NCBI RefSeq assembly: GCF_028372415.1
Contig: NC_092878.1
Span: 30,238,903-30,302,902 of the forward strand
Length of the DNA stretch: 64,000 nt
Direction: 5' to 3'
From: Notamacropus eugenii
Taxonomy: Eukaryota > Chordata > Mammalia > Diprotodontia > Macropodidae
The first letter of the stretch is position 1, and every line of letters starts with the position of its first letter. Positions 24,001 to 31,189 of the stretch are shown here, in pieces. A program made the translations under genes and the position numbers. The notes under the pieces are model-generated. The model was given only the letters and a program-made list of their open reading frames with translations. It was not told the DNA's origin and ran no database searches.

Positions 24001-27000
24001 CAGAAGTTGCCTTCCCTATAATCAGTATTCAGATGGACTTCACAGTTTGATTGAGAGACCTTAACCATCTCATTAAGTTCATGATTCAGAAAGAAGAAAT
24101 TCTGGACTAGTTTAAAAGCAACACTTCTCCCAAAGAAGCTTAGCATAGGTTGTGGCTTTCCAGACAAAAAAAAAATCAAGAGCAGAGATCCAATTCTTAT
24201 TTTTGTTCCAGACAAAAGAAAGACAAAGAAAAGAAAATGAAGACCTGAGTGCTAGATCTGGCTCCATTAACTATATAAACCGCGTGATCTAGGCTGAATC
24301 AAACTTCCCTGTGTCTCAATCCTTTTAATTGTGAATTGGGTTAAATTCTTGTCCCACCTTACTTCTTGGCTCAGTGACAATATGATATGAAAGTGCCTTT
24401 ATTTCTTTAGAAGAAAGGTGCTAGATAATAAACAGAATTATGGACTGATTGTTCTTCTAAGTTAGAACAGACTATTAAGGATTATCCATCAATTGCCTGT
24501 CTATCCCCAAATTTAAAATTTATATTTTTGAATTTCAGTGCTTTTGTGTTTTCAAAGAATTATAGTGACCAATTATGGTTTCCAGAGAGTAAGAGTGAGG
24601 CAAATTTAAACCCTGCCTCAGGTACTTAGTAGCTATGGGACCCTGGGAAAGTCACTTAATCAGTGTCAGCCAAAGTTCTCGGCACATAATAGGTGCTTGA
24701 TAAATGCATGTTGCCTCACCTCAGTTTCCTTGCTTGTAAAATAGGGATAGCAAATAGTTCCTACCTCACAGGGTTCTTGTGAGATTGAAATGAGATAAGA
24801 TATACAGCACTTTGCAACCTCAAAGTGCTACATAAATGCTAGTTACTTTTAGTATTTTTTTTTTCACATCTCTTCTTTCATGCTAACCCTGTGAGTCTTG
24901 GAGGGAAACAAGCTATTATTCTCATTTTACAGGTAAAAAAGTTGAATCCCAGGGAGACTGAGCAGCTATTACAGAGGCATATCTGAGAGAGTGGCAGTGC
25001 TCACACATCATAAAAATAATAAAAAAGTTGACATTTATAGAGCACTCCTAGGTTTTACCAAGTGCTTTCCCTACATTATCTTATGTGAGCCTCATAGCAG
25101 ACCTGTGAAGGAGATGTTATTATTATCCCCATTATATAGATGAGGAAAGTGAGAGATTAAGTCACTTGCTTGTGGTCACATAGCTGGTGAATCCTGCTCT
25201 TCCCCATTTCGAATCCTCTGTGTGCTACTACCCGTTGTGGTATGCTGTCTCTTACAGTGTGATACTGCTTTCCCAGCCTATGTCTGCTAGTCTATTTGCT
25301 GGGTCATAAAAGCTAGTTTTAATAGGGAACTGAAAAATTCTCACAAATGGAGGCACTGAATTGCAGTGGAACTATTTGGGTGGTTTAAAAAACATTCAAA
25401 TAAATTCTCTTTTCTTTTTCTTTCCCTTCCTGTTATTTTTCCTGTTTCCAGCCTTCACCACCTTTCCCTCCCTTGCCCCTCAATATGGCACTTGCTGGGT
25501 CTGGGTAGATGGTGAAACATTCAAATGTCACATAAAAACCCATTGCCAGTGGTAATCTCCCTAAACTTCCATCTTAGTCCAAAGTGCTGCACATGGTTTA
25601 GATGAGACTTTATGTGATCATCCAAAGCCAACCAAACATTCAGATTTTCACTTGTAAAACACTTTTCAGTCAACCCTTAAATGTCTTACTCACTGTTCAG
25701 TCTTTACACATATTCAATTAATATTGGAGAACTCCCCTTTATTTAGTCTAAAAAGTATTTAAATTCACCTAGCAAGAAGATTTCCCAGAAAATGACTTAA
25801 AAAAAAAAACCCATATCACCCTTCACACAGGAATTTCCACAAATTTCAACCAGGTTGGATGGTTTCACTTCTGAGCCTGTTTCTTAACTTGCTTTGAAGT
25901 AGAGCCCCAATAAGAAAGGATACAGTGTTAGCAGGAGAGCTTGAAAACCTTCCCACGATTGAGTCATTTAGCTGTCAGATGCAAAAACTGATCCCCCAAT
26001 CTAGTATTCAGGGGAGCATGCTTAGTTAAGTGCTCTAAGGGAGCATAGCACCTCCAGATGAAGCTTTGAGAATGGAAATGTGGTTTTTTGACCCACAAGG
26101 AGCCCCATCTGGACACAAAGCCCCTGCAAAATGTTGCCTCAGTGAGTCTGTTTCACATGTAACTGAATTACTAATCATTCTGGAATCATAAAATCCCGAA
26201 GTCCCTTTCTTATTTTTGTTGGGTCATTGGAAAGACTCTTCAATAAACAAATATCTTCAAAAGCTTTTGCAACAATTTTACTTCCTGCTAAAGACTATCC
26301 TGCAAGGCTCCAATTGCTTGCTCCAACTCCAAATGCTACAAAATAGATGTGAGTTGGAGCAGCAATGGACAAACTTTTGACTCATTCCACATGCCACCAG
26401 AGGGAAGAGTGTTACACACTGTAGAGGCCAGCACTGGATATACAGGCTTTTCCCAAAGTGTATAGCTTTTTAATTTGACCAGCTGGATATGTGTGAGTAC
26501 TAGAGACTCCCACAATGCCTCTCTACTTCACTACTGTTTAGTACTTGAATAGAAAAAAAATCACTTATGCAATGAAAAAAGTCTTTTCAATAGCTTTTGA
26601 ATTTCAGTTTCACTTCTGGTGTGCTTATAAATCTTCAGAGCTATTTTTTAAATTTTATTTTATTTTTCATTTTTAACAGTTCATATCACATAAAACAATT
26701 CCAACTTTTGGTGAGGTGATGCTTCTTTTTAAAGCATTTACAATATAGATCACAAAAGAATTTTTTTAAAACATTAACCAACTGAGACACAAATAATATT
26801 TAAGTTGCTAACTTCACAAGCTCTTGACCTAATTGTCTCCACAGTATTACTAAGAATGAAAGGACCCTAACTTATTGTTGTTGGTCTAAAGTCCTAAGCC
26901 TACTAGCTTAATTTTAGACTTAACCTCGGATGTTTTCCTACCAACAATCTATAATTGAATAGATCTGGTATTAAACTCACAAACCTTTTGACTCTAGGAA

Positions 27001-27811
27001 ATTGCCACTAAGAGTAGGAACATTTCAGGGAACCAATATCTCCCCAACTTCATGTCAGTTCCAGGTAGGAGTGGATTGCCAACTTGCATTCAGTCAGGCT
27101 TAAAGTCGGCCAGGTGTCAGCGGGGAAATTGAGTCAGGAGAATTCTACCTCAGCCCAGGCTGAACAGCCGCTCTCCCACCATTCCCATGAGATCACCTTT
27201 TTCAGTTCATACCAGCATCTCACAGGCTCACTGGCATCATGGATTGGAGGCTCAGACCACTTTTCTTGCTATCCATACCTGGAGTTAGACTCAGAAGAAC
27301 ATTCATTTAATAGTCTCACAGAGCTATTTTTTTTCTAGTAAAGTATTTGATAAACCAAAAAAAATTAAAACCACCCACAGGAACATAGCATGAGAATTTT
27401 CCTGTATATAAGGATCAATAGCTAGGTTATTGGAAGGCTTATTCACTCAAGCACTCATATTTGCACAGATAAAGCATGCCAGATTATGGCGAGGGAGGGA
27501 GGGAGGTTGGTTGTTAGCTATCCTACAGGTTTAAGTTAGAAGCATAAATTCTAGTTAGCACCCTGAAATAATATTTCACTCAATAGAATCCTTCAGTAAT
27601 GCCCATCACAAAGTGGTCCAGTTTATAGGGCATATCATAATACATTGCTTCCATGTGTTTTCCTGTGTTATGCATAACTGATCCTTTTTTACATCACTAA
27701 ACTATGTATTTTTCAGAATGTGAACCCCTATCTGCAAGGCAGGGACTGGACAACGTGGTGGCAAAGAAGTCTGTGCCTCATTTTTCTGACGAGGACAAGG
27801 ATGATGAGTAA
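5503..27811 (+). CDS. SCG5: SCG5 (7B2), spliced CDS, 3' four coding exons: join(5503..5652,11795..11907,22141..22194,27717..27811)
   Basis: Neuroendocrine protein 7B2 binds pro-PC2 (PCSK2) in the secretory pathway, lets it mature, and inhibits it through a C-terminal peptide released by furin. The exons correspond to human residues 77-212 of 212. Visible landmarks in order are the PPNPCP proline motif needed for PC2 binding, the two cysteines (NPC and DGC) that form the disulfide in the family, the [20 protein letters not shown] helix region, a basic cluster RQRRR in place of human RRKRR, then NVNPYLQG and [16 protein letters not shown] of the inhibitory peptide. Exons of 150, 113 and 54 bp keep frame and end in phase 0. 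The last exon up to its conserved TAA is 95 bp, one base short, so the last two motifs lie in different frames. Signal peptide and N-terminal exons are outside the window. Identity is certain; integrity of the last exon is not. Confidence 0.97.
5893..6108 (-). mobile_element. tRNA-derived SINE with RTE/Bov-B-like tail
   Basis: Reversed order: RTE-like tail (TTGTTCAGTCATGTCAGACT, GGTTTTCTTGGCAAACATAC), then CAGGGTCACACAGTTAAGAA and the tRNA-like head (GTGCTCTGTCCACTGAGCTA). Confidence 0.8.
6110..6370. other. Pyrimidine-rich intronic stretch
   Basis: C/T-rich sequence with no recognised repeat, followed by a short G-rich run (GGAGGTGGGGGCGGTGGGAG) near 6325-6345 that could fold into a G-quadruplex-like structure. 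Confidence 0.4.
6372..6490 (+). mobile_element. L2/L3 LINE 3' end
   Basis: Shows the LINE 3' signature GACTGTAAATTTTTGGGGAC, then CCCTTGGCACAATGCCTGAC and TAAGTGCTTAATACATG, ending in a short ATTG simple repeat. Confidence 0.7.
6490..6775 (-). mobile_element. MIR3-like SINE plus short WSINE-type tail
   Basis: Begins with AGAGCTGGAAGGGACCTCAG, the reversed CR1/L3-type tail seen in MIR3-like SINEs. At 6748-6770 TGGTCCTCTTTGAGAACAAA resembles the 3' tail of the WSINE-like copies on the plus strand. Both parts are decayed. Confidence 0.5.
6815..6992 (+). mobile_element. MIR3-like SINE
   Basis: Head TTGGAGTCAGAGGACCTAGG, body CTCTATAAAATGAGGGGGTT, and an L3-type tail GATGAGATGGCTTCTGATGC. Confidence 0.65.
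6993..8325. other. SCG5 intron, mostly unassigned
   Basis: No repeat family is recognised across these 1.3 kb apart from a short GTT repeat near 7983-7998. The reading frame at 7796-8077 has no family resemblance. Confidence 0.5.
8330..8862 (+). mobile_element. L2/L3 LINE 3' region
   Basis: CATCTTTCAAGGCTCGGCTC and AAAGCACAACTTAAGGGCCA are typical of the end of LINE2/CR1-L3 ORF2. The 3' tail is AATGGAATATAAGTTCCTTG, then CATAGAAGGCATTTAACACA. Confidence 0.7.
8870..10740. other. SCG5 intron, largely unassigned
   Basis: Apart from an L2/L3-type 3' tail at about 9240-9330 (CATTGCCTGGTCTAAAGTTG, CATAATAAACGTTTATTC) I recognise no repeat. The segment 9780-10060 contains GGCGCGC in otherwise CpG-poor DNA. 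Confidence 0.5.
10752..10862. repeat. (CA)n followed by (GT)n microsatellite, inverted pair
   Basis: A CA tract with occasional T (10752-10818) is separated by about 20 bases from a pure GT tract (10839-10862) on the same strand, so the two can pair as a hairpin. Confidence 0.95.
11215..11490. repeat. AT-rich tract
   Basis: Nearly 300 bases of A/T-rich low-complexity sequence, with a TTTATTAAGTACTTACTGTA L2-like tail at its start. Nothing else is recognised. Confidence 0.7.
11560..11648 (-). mobile_element. MIR fragment
   Basis: Reversed MIR segment: AGATGGAGAAGAGGCCCAGA, TTTGCCTGAGGTCACAAAGT. It ends about 150 bases before the SCG5 exon at 11795. Confidence 0.6.
11795..11907 (+). CDS. SCG5: SCG5 coding exon, human residues 126-163
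   Basis: The acceptor is TTTGCAG followed by TAG, a tandem NAGNAG site. Use of the first AG gives split codon GTA (Val, human Ala) then DDGCLE. Use of the second AG at 11797 drops that residue and gives KT-DDG. The exon codes [14 protein letters not shown] through PGLGKW and ends at TGG before donor GTGAGT. It carries the second conserved cysteine and the helix-forming HQHLF segment. A minus-oriented CORE-SINE begins about 20 bp past the donor. Confidence 0.96.
11928..12188 (-). mobile_element. MAR1-type CORE-SINE just downstream of an SCG5 donor
   Basis: Reversed CORE-SINE: TTACTACTTATATAATGTTT, CAGTTGAGGAAACTAAGGTT, GTAGATATCAGAGGTAAGAT, CCGGACTCCAAGTCCAGCAC. It starts only about 20 bases after the donor at 11908. 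Confidence 0.75.
12567..13040 (-). mobile_element. L1 LINE, 5'-truncated, 3' end of ORF2 plus 3' UTR
   Basis: The minus-strand frame at 12773-13039 reads [20 protein letters not shown], then [20 protein letters not shown], the conserved L1 ORF2 C-terminus. A T-run at 12571 marks the decayed poly(A) tail. It is closely related to the copy at 32.6-34.8 kb and is the youngest-looking LINE in the SCG5 introns. Confidence 0.9.
13430..13461. repeat. (CTAT)n microsatellite
   Basis: About eight uninterrupted CTAT units. The flanking DNA to 13490 has no other identity. Confidence 0.95.
13492..14430 (-). mobile_element. CR1/L3 LINE, 3' region
   Basis: The plus strand reads ATCATAGAATCTCAGAGTTG then TTGGAAGGGATCTCGGAAAT, the reversed 3' end of CR1-type LINEs, and continues with CAGTCCATTCCACTTTTTGA and CAGATGTGGCCAGACAGAGT, typical of the CR1/L3 3' region. 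About 0.9 kb with small decayed gaps. Confidence 0.75.
14440..15125 (+). mobile_element. L2 LINE ORF2 C-terminal region
   Basis: Plus-strand sequence matches the end of L2 ORF2: the frame at 14653-14856 is part of the weakly conserved C-terminal domain, followed by CTCCTCATCCTAGCATTTAA and TAAAATCTTGAGTCAACCTA (the KALHDLAP region). Many small breaks. Confidence 0.7.
15139..15402 (+). mobile_element. MAR1-type CORE-SINE, near full length
   Basis: Head AGGCAGCTAGATGGTGCAGT, then AGCTATGTGACTCTGAACAA, GCCTCAGTTTCCTCAGCTGT and the CORE tail CACAGTGCCTGGCACATATT. Confidence 0.88.
15470..15640 (+). mobile_element. MIR3-like SINE
   Basis: CTACCTGTGTGACTTTGGGT, CTCATCTGTAAAAGGAGGGA and the L3-type tail CTCTTCTAGCTCTAAATCCA. 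Confidence 0.65.
15860..16050 (-). mobile_element. MIR3-like SINE
   Basis: Reversed pattern: CATCTAGTCTGGATCCCCTA, CAGATGAGGAAACTGCAGCC, AAGTGACTTGCCTAAGGTTA. Confidence 0.65.
16165..16560 (-). mobile_element. CR1/L3 3' fragment (tentative)
   Basis: ACAGAATCTCAGTTGGAAGA and GACCTCATAAATCATTGACT give the reversed CR1/L3 3' end. The identity fades towards 16560. Confidence 0.5.
16565..17770. other. SCG5 intron, unassigned
   Basis: No repeat is clearly recognised. Overlapping frames on both strands at 16936-17405 show no conserved motif and look like chance frames in purine-rich DNA. Confidence 0.5.
17815..18020. repeat. Compound microsatellites: (CA)n, (CT)n, (CA)n
   Basis: A short CA tract at 17815-17840, a CT tract at about 17934-17966 and a CA tract of about 50 bases at 17968-18019. 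Confidence 0.95.
18190..18422 (-). mobile_element. MIR/CORE-SINE fragment
   Basis: Reversed CORE-SINE with AAAACACTGCATATATTATG, AGAGAAATTAAGTGCTTTGC and a head-end TCCACTACTCTCCACTG. Confidence 0.6.
18445..18562 (+). mobile_element. L2/L3 LINE 3' tail
   Basis: CCATTAGATTAAAGGCACAG, then TATATAGTAGGCATCCAATA and AATATTG give the usual LINE 3' end. Confidence 0.6.
18565..19650. other. SCG5 intron, unassigned moderately complex sequence
   Basis: About 1.1 kb of balanced-composition DNA with short frames on both strands (18769-19005 minus, 18914-19147 plus, 19121-19333 minus). None shows a motif I can name. Confidence 0.4.
19658..19844. mobile_element. hAT-type nonautonomous element
   Basis: It shares AATCCATGACATAAACAAAT and the end AACCCCTG with the better preserved element at 45196-45409. 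Flanking octamers CTCTCGTA and CTCTAGTT match at six of eight positions, consistent with a decayed hAT 8-bp target duplication. Confidence 0.6.
20255..20410 (-). mobile_element. MIR3-like SINE
   Basis: Reversed pattern: ATAGCTGTTGAGTTTGGAGG, CAGATAAGAAAACCAAGGTT, ATGACTTGCCCAAGGTCACA. Confidence 0.65.
20480..20595. repeat. (CATTC)n-like low-complexity tract
   Basis: Degenerate pentamer run containing CATTTCATTTCATTCCATTC and related units. Confidence 0.6.
20600..24535. other. SCG5 intron around the 54-bp exon, mostly unique
   Basis: Nearly 4 kb, containing the exon at 22141, in which I recognise no SINE or LINE. This is unusual for a window so rich in repeats. Short frames at 20626-21132 lack family resemblance. 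The polypyrimidine tract before the exon (about 22110-22138) is the only clear signal. Confidence 0.5.
22141..22194 (+). CDS. SCG5: SCG5 coding exon, human residues 164-181, basic cleavage site
   Basis: This 54-bp exon follows a strong polypyrimidine tract and TCTCTAG and ends before GTAACT. It codes [18 protein letters not shown]. Human has NKKLLYEKMKGGERRKRR, whose RRKRR is cut by furin to release the C-terminal peptide. Here the furin-type pattern R-X-R-R is met by RQRR, one residue earlier than in human. Both ends are in phase 0. Confidence 0.94.
24590..24852 (+). mobile_element. MAR1-type CORE-SINE with internal insertion
   Basis: GTAGCTATGGGACCCTGGGA and CAGTTTCCTTGCTTGTAAAA belong to a CORE-SINE. 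Between them, at about 24662-24715, lies a second LINE/SINE-type tail (CTCGGCACATAATAGGTGCT). The end is CTCAAAGTGCTACATAAATG. Confidence 0.75.
24870..25000 (-). mobile_element. MIR fragment
   Basis: CTCATTTTACAGGTAAAAAA and a CCAGGGAGACTGAGC region follow the reversed MIR order. Confidence 0.45.
25015..25210 (-). mobile_element. CORE-SINE
   Basis: Reversed CORE-SINE: TTTATAGAGCACTCCTAGGT, ATAGATGAGGAAAGTGAGAG, CTTGTGGTCACATAGCTGGT. Confidence 0.7.
25265..27716. other. SCG5 last intron, mostly unique
   Basis: No clear transposable element over 2.4 kb. An imperfect hairpin lies at 26309-26369. AT-rich sequence fills 26640-26800. A short more GC-rich segment at 27060-27290 has no identity I can give. 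Confidence 0.5.
26309..26369 (+). other. Imperfect inverted repeat (RNA hairpin candidate)
   Basis: Arm 26309-26329 and arm 26351-26369 pair over 19 bases with two single-base bulges around a 21-base loop; the central ten bases (GCTCCAACTC with GAGTTGGAGC) pair perfectly. It lies on the sense strand of an SCG5 intron. Function unknown. Confidence 0.6.
27717..27811 (+). CDS. SCG5: SCG5 last coding exon (C-terminal PC2-inhibitory peptide), apparent -1 frame discrepancy
   Basis: The acceptor is TTTTTCAG. Read in phase 0 from the previous exon it gives NVNPYLQG, matching human SVNPYLQG. Immediately afterwards the conserved protein continues in another frame, as [10 protein letters not shown] then [13 protein letters not shown] and TAA at 27809. 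The exon is 95 bp to that TAA where 96 is expected; the missing base lies around 27738-27744. Taken literally, the spliced frame runs on through unrelated residues to a TGA at 27873-27875 and loses the VVAKK core. The intact downstream frame argues for a very recent change or a base-calling error. Confidence 0.9.
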
Positions 27812-28245
27812 AATGAAGAAGGTTAAAGAAAACAGATGCAGCCCATTAGATCACAATATTGCTTACGTGTATTGACTATTAAAACCCTAGTGAATGGCAG
27901 CATGTTTATTGTTTATGTAATTATGGATGAAAAGCAGCTGTATTTATGACATCGTGTTGTCATAGATAAAGAAAAGATGGCTCTGCTTTCTGTTAAATTA
28001 TGGTAATAGGAGCTTTTGGGTTATTTTGTTTCAGGCCTGGAGTGAGCTTGAAAATTAAAGTGATTTTGATAGCTAGTGTATACGTCTTCAGTCATAAAAA
28101 GCAAGACCATAAAATTTACTCTTTCGTTGTAGTTTAAATGGTATTTGGGGCTCTAGTTTGATACCTATTACTGTGATTTTGATTGTTTAGTTCACCAAGC
28201 CCTTGGGCATTGTTATACCCCAATAAATATTATTTTACTCATGAT
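27812..28245 (+). other. SCG5: SCG5 3' untranslated region
   Basis: The stretch from the conserved stop codon to about 20 bases past the AATAAA at 28222 is taken as the 3' UTR, about 430 bases long. It contains no recognisable repeat. An earlier weak signal, ATTAAA, is at 28054-28059 and could give a shorter transcript. The end point is inferred. Confidence 0.7.
28222..28227 (+). terminator. Probable SCG5 polyadenylation signal AATAAA
   Basis: Canonical AATAAA in the sequence CCCAATAAATATTATT, about 410 bases after the conserved stop codon. T-rich sequence with ATGATGAG follows within 30 bases. It is the first canonical signal after the stop. Confidence 0.7.
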
Positions 28246-28249
28246 GAGT

Positions 28250-28835
28250 AGCTGATGCTTTCCACTTGGCTCTGTCTTTATAAGTAAGACGGTCTAGAGA
28301 TGACCATGTTTATAAGGATCTTTAAAAATACACTTGGTAAGTAGACTCACTTGATCTGTATCTTGGCTGTTCATTGACTTCATATACCAAGCTGCAAAGG
28401 TTTCCCCTTGCCCAGATGGCTGAAGAGATGTGCAACTTGCCTTCAGTTTAAACATCAGAAGTTTACAAACTGATTTGCACAAACACATTAGAGATGAAAG
28501 TAACTTGGTGAGCTTATGGCAACACTTCTGTATGTATTTCATTCAAGGTAGACCTGTTCCCTGATTCATCATCTATAAAATGGGAGTTGGCCTTCTCATC
28601 AGTTTTGACCAAATAGGAAGGCTGATGATAAAGTAAAATCCTTCAGCTTAAAAGTTCATGGTAGAAAAGATAAGAGAAAATGCAATGCAGTATGAGTTAT
28701 ACTCTCTTTTATGAGAGCTGAATACAAAGAGTTCAGAAAAAAGGATACACAGAGTGAATGATTTAAATGATTTAAAATTCTCCAGTGGAAGTATATGCAA
28801 GAGAGAGATAATTTTTTCAATAATGAAATTCTTGG
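28250..28835. other. Start of intergenic DNA, unassigned
   Basis: No repeat or gene signal recognised between the SCG5 polyadenylation region and the LINE fragment that follows. The frames at 28294-28542 and 28648-28866 minus show no conserved motif. Confidence 0.45.
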
Positions 28836-28839
28836 GTTT

Positions 28840-29840
28840 GATTTCCAGGAAAATTATTGCACACACTAGTAAAGGAATATTTATGAGAACATAGAAAAGA
28901 AAGAGAAGTGATCACCAAGAACCAATGTTGGTTTATCAAGAGCAAGTGATGTCAGATTCACCATATTCCATTTTTTAACGTGATTAATATGCTAGTAAAC
29001 CAATGTCAGAGGCAAAAAATATTTGGAATTAAGGCTTTTGATGTAATTTATCATGATGTTTTGGGGGGAATAGATAGTGATATGGGCTTTATACTCAGGT
29101 AGATTTGAAAGTGGGCAAATGATAAGACTGGAAAAAATGGGAATTAATGGGTCAATGTTAACTTGGAGGGAAGTTTCTAGTAGAATGCTGTAGGTCTAGT
29201 GGCCTACACTTGATCCTGTGTAGGTCACCATTTTTATGAGACTTGGATGAAGGCAAATGCGGCATACTTATTGGATTCAGCTAATATCTGGGATGATGGA
29301 ATACAAAAGTATCAATTGGATCCAAATAGAGTCCCAAAAGGTCTCAATGAAAAGTACAAATCTAATATATTTAAGTCGAAGAGGGATCAATAAAAAATCC
29401 TATACTTGGACTAAAAATATTGGTGTGAGAACACCTGAGTTCCAATTCCATTTTTGTCAACTAATATTTTTATAAACTGGGGCAAATAAACTGTCTGCAT
29501 CTGTTTCATCAAATGAGGGATTAGACAATTACTTTTAAGGTTCCCTTCAGCATTAAATTCTATGATCATATGATACTACACTCTTCACTGGTAGAGGACA
29601 GGAAAGCCATGGTTGGATAATTCATGTAAAATAGATCTAGTAATTTGTTTTTAAGTGCACTAGGAGTTTAGTGTGAGTTAACAGGCTGAAAAAGCAGCCC
29701 CAAAGGCTAATATACTCCTAGGATATATTGATAGAAACATTATGAAAATGAAGGAGGCAGTAGGCCTTCTCTGCAAAGACCCCATCAAATTGTCTCTTGA
29801 GTATTTTGTTCAGTTTCCGGTGCCATGAGGTAGGAATGGC
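28840..29840 (+). mobile_element. CR1/L3 LINE, reverse transcriptase region, with nested SINE
   Basis: Plus-strand sequence such as CCAATGTTGGTTTATCAAGA, GGGTCAATGTTAACTTGGAG and TGCTGTAGGTCTAGTGG follows the CR1/L3 RT coding order (upstream of the QGSVLGP motif). A MIR3-like SINE (29400-29580) splits it, and it resumes with CAGCCCCAAAGGCTAATATA. The left border is uncertain. Confidence 0.6.
29400..29580 (+). mobile_element. MIR3-like SINE nested in CR1/L3
   Basis: CACCTGAGTTCCAATTCCAT, CTGTTTCATCAAATGAGGGA and TTCTATGATCATATG show head, body and L3-type tail. Confidence 0.55.
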
Positions 29841-29870
29841 ATTTATAAGTGCTTAACAAATACTTGTTGA

Positions 29871-30108
29871 GGGGCGGAACCAAGATGGTGGAATAGAGGG
29901 ATGGACCTGTAAAAACTCTCCCCTCAAAGTTCATAAAATATCTGTAAAAATGACTCTAAACAAATTCTAGAGCAGCGGAAGCCACAAAACTACAAAATGA
30001 AAGAGTTTTCCAGTTCAAAGCAGCCTAGAAGGCTGACAGGAAAGGGCTATCACACCGGGCACTGAGCAAAGCGCATCCCACAGAGCCCAGACCAGCCTTC
30101 CAGATCCT
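29871..30108 (+). mobile_element. L1 LINE 5' UTR fragment
   Basis: It starts GGGGCGGAACCAAGATGGTG, closely parallel to the mammalian L1 5' end (GGAGCCAAGATGGC), including the YY1 core CAAGATGG at 29881-29888. It ends within about 240 bases at a T/A run, so only the start of an L1 is kept. Confidence 0.75.
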
Positions 30109-30179
30109 TTTTTTAAAAAAAATCTGTACTGTTGTGCAGCTACATTTCCTCATTCTGTATATATACAGTTGATTTTTTA

Positions 30180-30495
30180 AAAACCTAAATGAAGACCTCA
30201 CAATTTTTAATTTAACTGGATTTAGCCCACTATTCTAAACCATTGAGATAATTTTAAATTTTTATTGTCCTCCAACATATTACTTATCCTTTCCAGATTC
30301 ATATCACCTGAAAATTTCATAAACATTCCAACTCTGTCTTCATACAAGTCACTGAAGAAACAGTTGAACAACTCAGGACCAAGGACAGATCCCTGGGGAC
30401 TTGCATTAGATTCTTCCCTTCCAGTTGACATTGATCCATTAATTTCTCAGATTCTGAGATTCTCAATTCTGAATCCATTTCATTACGAAGTCAAC
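30180..30495 (-). mobile_element. CR1/L3 LINE, reverse transcriptase fragment
   Basis: The minus-strand frame at 30222-30431 contains SPQGSVLGPELFNCFFSDL, the conserved PQGSVLGPLLF-I--NDL block of CR1-clade reverse transcriptase. Confidence 0.8.
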
Positions 30496-30514
30496 TGAAT
30501 ACATCTAGATAATA

Positions 30515-30680
30515 GTACACTGCTCTCTATCCCACATCTTCTGAAAAGGTCACCAGTGACCTAATAACTAAAGCCAACAGCTTTTTCTTAGACTTCATTC
30601 TCATTGACCTCCATGCAACATTCAACATCGTTGACTATCCTCTCTTGAAACTTTTGACATAAGACACATCTTCTTAACAT
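30515..30680 (+). mobile_element. L2 reverse transcriptase fragment
   Basis: CTCATTGACCTCCATGCAAC translates to LIDLHATFNIVDYPLL, a decayed form of the L2 block LLDLSAAFDTVDHSLL. Confidence 0.65.
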
Positions 30681-30764
30681 AAGAAAGAACTCCTTAAGAG
30701 TGAAAATTATCCAAAAGTGGCCCAGTTGCCTCCAAAGGTACTGGGTTCTCTATCGCTATGTTTG

Positions 30765-31110
30765 TTTGTTTGTTTTTGTGGTTCTTTCCATGTCCAATGC
30801 CATCTTTTTTATTTCCCATAATTACATGTTAAAAGTTTTTAACATTTTTTAAAGTTTTGAGTTCCAAATTCTGTCCTTCTCTTCCTCCCTTGCCTTCCCC
30901 CTCCATGAGACAGGGAGCAATGCCATATGCTTTATACATGTGCAATCAAGTAAAACATTTCCATATTAGTCATTTTGTATAAGCAGATTAAAATTTTTAA
31001 AAAGAATGAAAGAAAGTGAAAAATAGCATGCTTCAGTCTGTTGTCAGACAGTCTGAGTTCTTTCTCTGAAGTGGATAGCATGCTTCATCATGAGTTTATC
31101 ACTGTACATT
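30765..31110 (-). mobile_element. L1 3' UTR fragment (tentative)
   Basis: Pyrimidine-rich sequence with CCATGAGACAGGGAGCAATG and GTGCAATCAAGTAAAACATT resembles reversed 3' UTRs of marsupial L1. No coding part is attached. Confidence 0.5.
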
Positions 31111-31143
31111 TAAACAGAGTCTGGATAACCACTTTGTGAGAAT

Positions 31144-31144
<1 letters not shown>

Positions 31145-31182
<38 letters not shown>
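31145..31182. repeat. (GT)n microsatellite
   Basis: Pure GT tract of 38 bases. Confidence 0.97.
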
Positions 31183-31185
<3 letters not shown>

Positions 31186-31189
31186 TCTA

